Assembly (NCBI GenBank): GCA_028532985.1
Contig: JANCIK010000008.1
Coordinates: forward strand, 620,001-684,000
DNA: 64,000 bases
Direction: 5' to 3'
Source of the DNA: Stropharia rugosoannulata
Lineage: Eukaryota > Basidiomycota > Agaricomycetes > Agaricales > Strophariaceae
Shown here: positions 47,106 to 55,666 of the stretch, in pieces
Layout of the letters: each line of letters starts with the position of its first letter
How positions within the stretch are numbered: the stretch's first letter is position 1
Notes under the pieces: model-generated
Seen by the model: the letters and a program-made list of their open reading frames with translations, nothing else
The model's database searches: none
Told to the model about the DNA's origin: nothing
Program-made: the position numbers and the translations under genes

Positions 47106-48205
47106 TCAAAAGAGACTATACTTTGGAGGGGAGCTACCCGAAGTCAGTACTGAAAACTGACGCTGCGGCAATATAATCGGGGGCTGCGTGCGTCTTATGT
47201 CAAACATATGTTGTATACCGCCGCGCAACATCGTATGAACTCCATCACCTCTCTCTTCTGATTCGCCAAATGTGCGCTGACGGAAGCCATAATCAATCCA
47301 TACGTGAGTCTTTTGTGCCGGTCTTTCCATATGTGAGCCAGAAGGATTGGCGGTCACTGGGATGTAAGGATACGCAACGACAGTCCCGTCTCTCTGCGCT
47401 ATCGGTAAGTACGGTTTCGGTCGCTGCTTTTTTTGTCTGTTCCAAACACGGGCACCATACGCAGCCATCAGGGTAACGGAGATCACCCCCGCGATTGCTA
47501 GCCCAATCATTGCCGCTGTGGAGAAATGATGCACGGGAGGGGTATCAGCAACTTCTTCCCTGTTCATGGGAACGATATATAATTAGCGGATGTCTTCGTC
47601 AAGGAATACCGGAACTGACGTATAAACGGCATAGTCGAAACAGACGTATGCGTCGGTGTCGAACCCGTTTCCAGTGGATATGAGCAATGTATGATTGGTG
47701 TTGGGCAGACCATCCATGGCATAAACAGACTGGTTGTACAGTATGTTATGTGTGCTGTCCGGAGTGTGTTGGAAAAGGGTGAGCGAACCACCGTCCAGTG
47801 AAAAATTCGCAGCAGTAAGGGACGCAAATGATCCATTAACTCCTTGCGTATTAGGCAGAACGAAAAATACATATATTGCAGTCCCTAAAAGAAACGTAAG
47901 TAAAGCTGATTCCTATGAAATGATATTGAAAACATGCCTGTAAACTGCATTTCGATACTCATCGAGTTGAAAGATCTTGGCTCAAATGTCGCGGCTGTAT
48001 AAGTTCCATCAAAGGTCTGCGTTGTATCGGGGTTGATGGTGCAATCAGAGCAGTTTTGGGGTTTCCAGACGCGCTGTTCTGGTAAGTAAAGGACTTTGCG
48101 GCCAGTCAAAGAGTCCCCGAATGAATCATCGATCGTTCTGTTGACAGTGATAGCGGTAACGAGGTGAAAGAGTAGGAAAAGTAGAATGGCGGTGCTGCTC
48201 AGCAT
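47106..48205 (-). CDS. Type I membrane protein with signal peptide and single membrane helix
   Basis: Exons 48205-47938, 47884-47620 and 47559-47106 join to 328 residues. A signal peptide (MLSSTAILLFLLFHLVTA) precedes TVNRTIDDSFGDS, the opening typical of the beta-sandwich ectodomain also seen at 9035. Potential N-glycosylation sites are frequent. One helix (AAMIGLAIAGVISVTLMAAY) separates this from a basic cytosolic tail of about 115 residues. The first intron only fits as GC-AG (ACAG, then GCATGT). The second uses donor GTCAGT. The family is widespread in mushrooms and its function is unknown. Confidence 0.78.
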
Positions 48206-48801
48206 TTACCGGGACGTCTAGTAAAGAAGAAGATGAAGGAAGAATGGAGCGCGCCCGATTCTCCTTTTCTCCTTTCTTTTAATGTAGGTTGGATTCTGGT
48301 CTTACGGCATCGGAGTCGTACAACAGTCGTCCAGAATCAGAGATCTGTAAATCAATTATGTTCCCCATACAACTAAGAATCGTCTATGGTAATCAAGGTT
48401 ATGCCTGGGGGGCTATTGTTAGACCCGGCCACCCTTCGCCTGAACACAGAATACATCTGATGGTCGTGATTTAGTCGATTGCTTTCACCTGAAAGCAAGT
48501 AAATACATACCGACTTAAAATAATGCTCAGATCAAAGGCGCAGTAGTTCGTCACAGATACCATTGACAGCGTCAGTGGTATAATGGTTCCAGTGTGAAGC
48601 GCGCTTGCAATGTAACCGACCGTAGACGACAGTCAAAATGTGCTCGAAGTACTCGCTGTTCACGCCTACGGCTTGTGGCTGTGAGTAACTGCGTCCCGTG
48701 TCCCGTGGGCAACTCTAACGGACAAGTCACAGAACTGATGTGAATATCAGGGCCCATCTGGCCAGCCGGCTTTAAAGTCACGGACACGGACAGCGATCGA
48801 C
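48206..48801. other. Divergent intergenic region
   Basis: Promoters of the membrane-protein gene (-) and the first NmrA-like gene (+). A short tRNA-like stretch near 48571-48595 was judged chance (see rejected). Confidence 0.45.
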
Positions 48802-49757
48802 ATGAAGGTCCTTATTACATGCGGAACAGGCAAAACTGGGTCAGCACTGGCGCATCTCCTACACAGCACGAAGATCGACTTTCTGATCACAACGCGTTCT
48901 GGTGTATCCCCAGGATTCGACGCTCGCTCCGCGGTGTTGTTAAACTGGGAGGACCCAAAAACGTTCGAGAATCCTTTCCTCGCTGATTCGAATATCGATC
49001 GCGTATACCTCGTGGTTCCGCACCCAGGGCTGGCCAGTAATGTGCGATCGTTCATCAAATACGCCGCATCCAAAGGGGTCCAGCGGTATGTGCTGCTGGA
49101 TGGGAGTCAAGTGGACGCCGGCGCAGCGCTGTTGCAAGGATTGCCTCAGTTCCTAGCGGAGAGTGGGCTGGAATACACGATTCTACGACCAACATGGTTC
49201 CAGGGTATGTATGCTGCATGTAAGGAAGTATTCCGAGGTTTCAATTGATCGCAGAGAACTTCGGAACCAGCCTCTTAAGCAGCATTCGCGACGACAGTGA
49301 ACTACCCTCAGCAACAGGAGACGGCCGCGTTGCCTTTGTGTCCACCAAAGATGTCGCACAAGCTGCTTTTAGCGCGTTAACTGACAGCTCTCCGTTACCA
49401 AAAGACCTGTGGATCTTCGGACCTGAGTTATTCAGTTACAAAGAAGTTGGTTGCGTTCTACGAGAATCAGAGTACGTGCTTAATATGATGGTCACTTCAC
49501 AGGTAGCCCAACTCTTGAGCCAAATCCTGGGCCGGGAGATAACCGTGAAGAAGCAGACAGTTGAGGAATTGAAGAGCGCCTTCATTAGCTATGGGTTCAC
49601 TGAAGAGGTCGCTGATGCGCTGGCAGATATGGAGAGCGGGGTGGCAAGACACGTCGAGGAGCAGCTGTTTCACTCCACTGGGATTCGCAAGGTTGTCGGA
49701 AAGTTCAGGTTGCAGGAGTACATCATGCAGAACGTGGAGTCTTGGATGAAGCCGTAG
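48802..49757 (+). CDS. NmrA-like NAD(P)-binding reductase (EasG/ergot alkaloid A family), tandem copy 1
   Basis: Exons 48802-49204, 49255-49445 and 49503-49757 give 282 residues. The Rossmann glycine motif is TCGTGKTGS, a variant of the usual TGGTGKT. Then come VYLVVPHP, the atypical-SDR segment GVQRYVLLDGS, LEYTILRPTWFQENF, VAFVSTKDVAQAAF and LWIFGPELFSYKE. This pattern matches the family that includes festuclavine/agroclavine dehydrogenase (EasG) and NmrA regulators; many fungal members are of unknown substrate. It lacks the YxxxK of classical SDRs, as expected. The second copy lies 580 bp downstream in the same orientation with the same intron positions. Confidence 0.87.
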
Positions 49758-50258
49758 CGAAGTGGAGGGCCAGGCTAGTGACGGTCGAGAGAGGTGTACC
49801 GTGTTACGACACATTCGGCTAGCGCCGATCCGAAGCGGGCGAATGACAAAAGCCCAGTGATGTCCAGCGGCCAGCGCTTACCGGTACCGTCGCTTATCCC
49901 CCTTGAGCAATGTCCTGTAATATTTTAACTGCACGCTCATGCGCAAATTCACAATGTCGATTACCGCTAAGGTACTGCAACTGAGCAGATACAGGTATTA
50001 AATACTGAATATTAAGCCGAACCTTCAGCAGAATGTCTCGGTTTTGCAAACATTGATACCATTCAAGACCAGCTTATAAAGCGAAGATCTTATCAACTCA
50101 TCCAGCTCGCCTTAGTAATTTGAATGGGTACATGTCCAGCTTGCGAGCTCGTGGCAAATCCTAAAGCCATTCATTACCTAGATATTAGCGTGTGAAGGAG
50201 CTCCCACGACTTCGAAAGTGGTTAATCAGCCTCAGGCTGGGCACCATACTATGAGGAG

Positions 50259-50266
50259 TATAAATA
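50259..50266 (+). promoter_or_regulatory. TATA box of the second NmrA-like gene
   Basis: TATAAATA at 50259-50266 lies 77 bp before the ATG at 50336, a normal TATA-to-start distance for a fungal gene with a short leader. Confidence 0.55.
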
Positions 50267-50335
50267 CAGGTCTACACAATCCCAAATTTTCATCGCAAAG
50301 TCCAGCAGCACAAACAACCTATCACTTAAAGCACC

Positions 50336-51292
50336 ATGACAATTTTAATTACAGGCGGCCTCGGAAAGACGAGCTCAACCATCGCAGAGAGACTCCACGA
50401 TGCGCAGGTTCCATTCGTCGTTGCGTCGCGGGCTGGAAAGGTCTCGGGCCCATACAAGGCGGTAGAGTTCGACTGGTACCGCCCAGAAACGTTCGCCAAC
50501 CCCTTCGCCGCGGATGCGCACATCGACAGCGTCTACCTCGTTATTCCTGATGCGGGACAGGTGGCCGGAGCCAAGTCCTTTATCGATTTCGCTCGCTCCA
50601 AGGGCGTCAAGCGCTTCGTTCTAATGAGCGCGTCCCAAGGCGAGGCAAAGGGTTACCATCTCGCCGGATTTCAGCAGTACTTCAAGGACATTGGCGTAGA
50701 TTATGCTGTCCTCAAACCAACCTGGTTCCATGGTTAGTAATTATATTTCCCCGCTTCGTTTGTTTTAAAAGTCACTGAGCGCAATAAACAGAGAATTTTA
50801 ACACAAACAGGCTTATTAGCATTCGGGACAATGACCGTCTTGTTTCAGCTACAGCAGATGGCCGTATCCCCTTCGTGTCTACCTATGACATAGCCGACGT
50901 CGCTGTTGACGCGCTCACAAACAAGAAAAGTTTGAATAGTGATATCCATATCTTTGGGCCTGAGCTACTCAACTACGAAGAGGCAAGTACATTGAATAAA
51001 AACTTACATACGATGAGCCACTTACATCGGAAATTAGGTGATTGGACTGTTCACCAAGATTATTGGACGGAAGATATCTTTCCATCGGGTGACGGTTGAA
51101 GAGCTCAAGAACTACTACTTAACCCAGCTAGGTCTCGACGAAGCAGTTGCTACGCCTCTCGCTAAGATGGAAAGCGACGTAGCTGACGGTTTAGAGGAGA
51201 CTCTGTTTAAAACCGTGACGAAGAAATACGTTGGGAAGATCACCTTGGAGAGCTTTATCTCCAAGAACCGCGAGGCTTGGTTGAAGGACTAG
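50336..51292 (+). CDS. NmrA-like NAD(P)-binding reductase (EasG-like), tandem copy 2
   Basis: Exons 50336-50732, 50792-50982 and 51038-51292 give 280 residues. The glycine motif is ITGGLGKTSS. It shares VYLVIPDAGQ, KGVKRFVLMSAS, VDYAVLKPTWFHENF, PFVSTYDIADVA and IHIFGPELLNYEE with copy 1. Identity to copy 1 is clear but moderate, so the duplication is not recent. The last intron only fits as GC-AG (GAG, then GCAAGT), at the position where copy 1 has a GT-AG intron. Likely a cytosolic NADPH-dependent reductase; substrate unknown. Confidence 0.87.
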
Positions 51293-51495
51293 ATATTTGC
51301 TCGTGTATTTTCTACTCGAACACTAGTAGTACACCATGCAGCCTGACGTATTGTAGGCGAGTCAAGAGTTCCGGATAAGGCAATAAAGTTGTCTATATAT
51401 AGCCGTTGTGAATTAGCATCAGGCATGCCAGCAGGCCTGGTATCAAAGTTTTGTGACATTCGTATGACCTGAACCTCTGTAGTAGTACACCAAAC

Positions 51496-52164
51496 TCAAG
51501 ACCTCAACATTACCATACCCTGAGTATAACTTCTGCACAGCGTCGTCAACGAGGCTGGCGCATGTATTCTGTTGTGGTCGTCGATCAATGACAAGTTACC
51601 TCCATATGGATGTTTATGATTTACGTACCACAGATGTGCCGAGAGGAAGTGCCCATATCTATCGTTAACAGAACGTGCAGTGGTGAAGCTCCGCAAATAT
51701 GTGTTGCGGGTGCCAAGACTCTCCGTCAACTTATTGCTGGCCTTCCCAGCTCCAGCGCCGTCACTGGGCTTGTCCCGAGTGAATGTGTCGCTCCCGATAT
51801 TGGCTGAGTTCCAGATGGAGTGTACATCGGTGCATCGAGTGAGCAGCCAGTGCGTCACGATCCGTTCTTTGCCTCCGTCGTCGAAGTATTGTCCGCTCCA
51901 TGTCGCAGTTGAATGCGCGTTCAGTTTGTTGTTGCGGAACGACACGATCCACCCAAGTGATACTCCTTTTACGGGAGCGTTCTTCTCCAATGGTGGAGCC
52001 ACGTCATATCTTCCAGTGAGGATGTAGTAATCCTGAGCTTTCCCGACAGCAGAGTTGTACTTCCCGCATAGACCTCCGTTTTTGTCTGCAAGCAATGTCA
52101 TCTTAGAGCCAAGTTGGTTGTGCCACTCGCCAGAGAGCTTTGCGTAGTCGAATTGCTCGCCCAT
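51496..52164 (-). CDS. Avidin/streptavidin-family biotin-binding protein (tamavidin-like)
   Basis: A single open frame of 222 codons from the ATG at 52164. Residues 8-135 form an avidin barrel: SGEWHNQLGSKMTLL, GKYNSAVGKAQDYYILTGRY, GVSLGWIVSFRNNKLNAHS, ATWSGQYF, IVTHWLLT and IWNSANIGSDTFT. Counterparts of streptavidin contact residues present are N16, L18, S20, Y36, S38, V40, G41, S85, W89, W106, L108, W118 and D126. The Trp79 position is Phe (F76) and the Thr90 position is Ala (A87). W118, the subunit-interface Trp, is kept, which suggests a tetramer. Pleurotus tamavidins are the nearest known fungal proteins. There is no signal peptide, so it is probably cytosolic as in mushrooms. About 85 residues follow the barrel; part of this could be unspliced intron. 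Confidence 0.9.
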   Translation of the reverse strand: MGEQFDYAKLSGEWHNQLGSKMTLLADKNGGLCGKYNSAVGKAQDYYILTGRYDVAPPLEKNAPVKGVSLGWIVSFRNNKLNAHSTATWSGQYFDDGGKERIVTHWLLTRCTDVHSIWNSANIGSDTFTRDKPSDGAGAGKASNKLTESLGTRNTYLRSFTTARSVNDRYGHFLSAHLWYVNHKHPYGGNLSLIDDHNRIHAPASLTTLCRSYTQGMVMLRS

Positions 52165-54092
52165 TCTATATCACTGAAATTGCCTCAGCAATGGACGGGT
52201 GAGATAGTTTAGAGAGCCTTACATTACCGTACGCTAAGATGTCAGAAGGTAGTGTGATGCTGTACTGAGAAGGCGACTTAAGGATGGATCCTCTTATAGG
52301 TCCCGCGTGAAGGATGCCTGTTTTACCTGTGCTAAGCCTTACTCCACTTGCGGCGATGGAATCACTGGACGAGTATGATGCACAGCACGATGGACATGTA
52401 TAAATCATTCAGCAGGACGATAACCTGGTACGTACCACCAGGCCACGACCGATTTAATGTCAGAAAGTTCAAGCGGAGATCACTGCGCGGTGAACTTTCC
52501 TTCTGACACTGATTTCCCACGTAGCTTTAATCTTTTGCACCCTACCACGCCGACAGTTCATGCGAGTACACATGTTTGATCTTGAAGGTGTGCACGATTA
52601 ACCTTCTCTCACCCTAGAATATGTGCTGTGAGTGCGCTCACCTGCTCTTCTACTGCGGCGGCAGATTAACGCGTGTTCTACCTCTCGGAAATTGAATGAG
52701 AACTTCAGCTCGAATGTCGCGTCAAGTCATTGCGTCAACTGTTATCACTGAAAGTGAAAGTGGTCTTGATCAGGATCCAGGCTGCTGCTGCTATTGCATC
52801 AAGCAGCTTAAATATATAAGGTGCATGGAAGTGGTAGGGTATGCTCCAGCCCACAGCCGATTCTTCCAGTCCTCCACTCCTTACTCCAACTTTTAATCCT
52901 ACCTTGCAATCATACCACAGACAGATACGAAATCTCATGGTGCCATACTTTTGATTTGGTTTTGCATACTATCGTTCTCGCGGCATTTAGGCGCGGCTCG
53001 ATGTATTAATATGCCATCAGCGTAATGGGAAATGTGATCTCGAGAAGGGGCACGTCGGTGTAACTGATCTACTCGATATTCACCTCTGCTTGAAATAGCC
53101 CGTCAACTTCAGTATGATTGGGTAGACCTTCTCCGTATAATCTATTCTCTTTTCACTAAATCTCGTTGGGTATGAAAACCGAGGTCAGATTGGCATGATT
53201 TTTAAGCTCTACGAAATTGGTACTGTACCCTGCCGTCGATTATTAGATCTTTCTGTCTGTTCAAAAGTTGGCCTAGAGTCATATGAGGTTCTACAATTAG
53301 AACGTGAGAGCACTTGAACGTGCACCGCAAGGAGCGTGGATTGAGCGTGGAGGCCTCGGAGCTGTGGAAAAGCATGGAACCCGCTAGATCAGTGACTGCT
53401 CCCTCTAGAGGCAAGTTGCGGGCCTCCGGGCGGCTCTCCTCTAGCCTAGGGAACGGTCATCGGTCTAGGAAGCCACGCTCCCGGGAACTGCCGTGCCATC
53501 TGGAGATAGCGCAAACTGTGGCTGCGGTGCGGTGCCTTCTTTTTTTTTTTTTTTCTGTTCTTCCTTCTGACAGCTTCTGACTACGCGAGCGCGATGAAAT
53601 TTTCGTTGGCAACAAGGCTAGTACTCCAAGCGAAGGAGCGTCCGTCCATGCACACGAACCAGGGAATATGAACCACCGTGGGCTCAATCTGTTGTCTGTA
53701 TGTGACGCTCAAGCCTTCTCCTGTTGAAACATCCGAGCCGGCCGGCGTTTGCGGTGTAGTGACCATTCGTCCTTGGATTACAAGAACTTCTGCATTGGCT
53801 TTCCTTCAATGGACTTCATCGGATTCGGAAAGCTGGCTGCGCACTGCACTCTGTGGCCCGATATAACTGATCAGTTCAAGTGCTTTCAATTCTCATGGAT
53901 CGGGTCACTGATAAAGATAAGGCCCACAAATGCGCACATTCCTTGTCAATAAAAATGAGTTAGCGTGGTCTAAATATAACCTGGTCGCCGGCCTAGGCGA
54001 CAGTGGCTAGCTGGGTTCAAAAAGTGCGCTCGGTGGTTTTGTGCCACCCATTCTGCTGGGAGCAGGTGTACAAATGCTGTTAAGGGGGAAAA
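52165..54092. other. Intergenic region left of the LTR element
   Basis: Avidin promoter side, then about 1.5 kb with no recognised gene. On the minus strand an open stretch ending at 53581 (region 53581-53800) could be the last exon of a gene, but nothing upstream joins to it. A T-tract lies at 53540-53555. Confidence 0.35.
54088..54092 (+). repeat. Target-site duplication, left copy (GAAAA)
   Basis: The five bases directly before the 5' LTR are identical to 55662-55666 directly after the 3' LTR. A 5-bp duplication is the normal product of Ty1/copia-type integrase. Confidence 0.9.
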
Positions 54093-54285
54093 TGTTGGGA
54101 TTGGAGAATGCAATCCAACATTCCAGTCTACTCTCGAAGGAATGTAATGACTCATTAGTTAGTAAGCTACTTAGTAATTACAATGTAGATGAACTTTGTA
54201 GAACATTGTAGATACTTTTCTGTAGGTATAAAAGACTGTATGTATACCTACTAAAATATAACATTATTCATTCTTATTTCCAACA
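54093..54285 (+). repeat. 5' LTR of the gag-only element
   Basis: 193 bp starting TGTTGGGATTGG and ending TTCCAACA, with a TATAAAAG promoter box at 54227-54234. The first 28 bp form a near-perfect inverted repeat (TGTTGGGATTG / CAATCCAACA). Confidence 0.95.
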
Positions 54286-54297
54286 GGTTATGAGCCC
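54286..54297 (+). other. Primer binding site matching half of initiator tRNA-Met
   Basis: GGTTATGAGCCC directly abuts the 5' LTR. It is complementary to an anticodon-arm GGGCTCATAACC, the CAT anticodon region of initiator tRNA-Met. Copia itself primes from a 5'-half tRNA-iMet in this way. Confidence 0.75.
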
Positions 54298-54367
54298 TGG
54301 CCTTCAGTAACCGACTCACACTCTCTTGCTGACCACTGCGCTTCACGCATCTATTTATATCCTGATT

Positions 54368-55219
54368 ATGTCACTCGCACCCGAGCGCCTCACTGCCGGC
54401 ATCACGAAACTTGATGGAAGCAATTACCACGATTGGAAATTTGCCATAAGCATCGTACTCCGTTCACGTGGATGTTGGGAGATTGTATCCGGCAAGGTGA
54501 AGAAACCAAACGATGAGAAGGAATTGGATAACTGGAAGAAGAAGGCCGAGGACGGACTCATGATTATTGGACTCACCGTACAACCCAGTCAATATGTCTA
54601 CATCCGAGATTCAATTGATGGCACAGAAGCATGGGAAGCACTCAAAGCCATTCACGAGAAAAACAGCCGTGCTACTCGCATCTCACTCAAGCGGCAGTTC
54701 TACAGCTTCGAGCATGATATCGACAGGCCCATGGAATTATATGTCAACGGCATCACGGATTTAGCTGGAAAGCTCAAGGCAATAGGCATCTCGCTTACCG
54801 ATGAAGAGATAACAGATGTTCTAATCTTCAACCTGCATGCCGATTACTCAAGCATCGCCTCTACGCTCACGGCATCAAAAGACGATCTAAAAATATCTGA
54901 TGTCACTGGAGCACTGATCGAAGAAGAACGAAGGAGAGGAGGGCCATTAGGAAATTTAGGAACCCCTGATTTGGCAACATCACTTTATGGCAGTGGACCA
55001 CCTAATGTACGAAGAGGACCACACAGAGACAGACGAGAAGGCTTAACAGACAACCGCACATGTTACCGCTGCCGCCGCACTGGTCACATAACCAAATTCT
55101 GTCACGCGACGACGTACGCCGATGGGAGCAAGATTCCGGCCGAACCGGAGAAAACCGAGGAGAGGTCATCCGTCGCATATTATAACAACTGGTCGTTGAA
55201 TGACGAAATCGCATTTTGA
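54368..55219 (+). CDS. gag: Copia-type Gag with CCHC zinc knuckle
   Basis: 283 residues from the ATG at 54368 (MSLAPERLTAGITKLDGSNY); the frame extends upstream only to a TTG. The N-terminal copia-Gag domain is recognisable from KLDGSNYHDWKFAI, EAWEALKAIHEKNSRATRIS, LKRQFYSFEHDIDRPMELYV and the LTDEEITDVLIFNLHADYSS block. A basic linker then leads to one zinc knuckle, CYRCRRTGHITKFCHA (CX2CX4HX4C). Such a Gag packages RNA and forms virus-like particles. The frame stops 250 bp before the 3' LTR with no frameshift into pol. The frame looks intact, consistent with recent or continuing selection for Gag function. Confidence 0.93.
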   Translation: MSLAPERLTAGITKLDGSNYHDWKFAISIVLRSRGCWEIVSGKVKKPNDEKELDNWKKKAEDGLMIIGLTVQPSQYVYIRDSIDGTEAWEALKAIHEKNSRATRISLKRQFYSFEHDIDRPMELYVNGITDLAGKLKAIGISLTDEEITDVLIFNLHADYSSIASTLTASKDDLKISDVTGALIEEERRRGGPLGNLGTPDLATSLYGSGPPNVRRGPHRDRREGLTDNRTCYRCRRTGHITKFCHATTYADGSKIPAEPEKTEERSSVAYYNNWSLNDEIAF

Positions 55220-55251
55220 AGAAATTATATTGGAAGGATTAAGACAGATGC

Positions 55252-55425
55252 AGATGCTGTGTGCCTGCATATATTGGATGTGCTTAGACGCAGATGCTGT
55301 GTGCCTGCGAAAATTGTGGACTCGTGTTGATGCTTTGTGCCGACACATTGGAACAGCAACCAGATGCTTAGTGCCTGGGAATATTGGAGGATAATTTAGG
55401 TGTGGATGCTTAGTGCCTGCACATT
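55252..55425 (+). repeat. Five degenerate tandem units between gag and the 3' LTR
   Basis: The motif GATGCTNNGTGCCTG recurs five times, at about 55252, 55292, 55328, 55362 and 55404, spaced 34-42 bp. Most copies are followed by an ATATTGGA-like tract. It is non-coding and lies where pol would be in an autonomous element. Confidence 0.8.
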
Positions 55426-55459
55426 ATGGTAATCGCGGAATTATATGGAATGTTGACTT

Positions 55460-55468
55460 GAGGGGGAG
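55460..55468 (+). other. Polypurine tract
   Basis: GAGGGGGAG ends exactly at the first base of the 3' LTR. This is the expected plus-strand primer for reverse transcription. Confidence 0.85.
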
Positions 55469-55661
55469 TGTTGGGATTGGAGAATGCAATCCAACATTCC
55501 AGTCTACTCTCGAAGGAATGTAATGACTCATTAGTTAGTAAGCTACTTAGTAATTACAATGTAGATGAACTTTGTAGAACATTGTAGATACTTTTCTGTA
55601 GGTATAAAAGACTGTATGTATACCTACTAAAATATAACATTATTCATTCTTATTTCCAACA
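55469..55661 (+). repeat. 3' LTR of the gag-only element
   Basis: 193 bp; no difference from 54093-54285 found on reading both. Followed at once by the right GAAAA duplication. Confidence 0.95.
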
Positions 55662-55666
55662 GAAAA
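55662..55666 (+). repeat. Target-site duplication, right copy (GAAAA)
   Basis: Matches 54088-54092. Confidence 0.9.

Larger units (their letters stand above)
54093..55661 (+). mobile_element. Complete gag-only LTR element, Ty1/copia type (TR-GAG-like)
   Basis: A 1569-bp element bounded by two LTRs of 193 bp that I read as identical, flanked by GAAAA duplications. It has a TG...CA terminus, a primer site matching a half-tRNA-iMet, one gag frame with a CCHC knuckle, a tandem-repeat region and a polypurine tract. No protease, integrase, RT or RNase H is present and there is no room for one. It must be mobilised in trans by a full-length copia relative elsewhere. The identical LTRs indicate a very recent insertion. 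Confidence 0.93.

Noticed and set aside
48571..48625. tRNA-Gly-like 5' half (GTGGTATAATGGT)
   Set aside because: No B box, T arm or matching acceptor stem follows; likely chance A-box similarity.
32323..51292. Calling an ergot-alkaloid-like biosynthetic cluster
   Set aside because: There is no backbone enzyme, and housekeeping-type genes lie between the candidates.
55220..55468. Possible remnant of pol in the LTR element
   Set aside because: The 250 bp between gag and the PPT are repeats with no RT, integrase or protease similarity in any frame.
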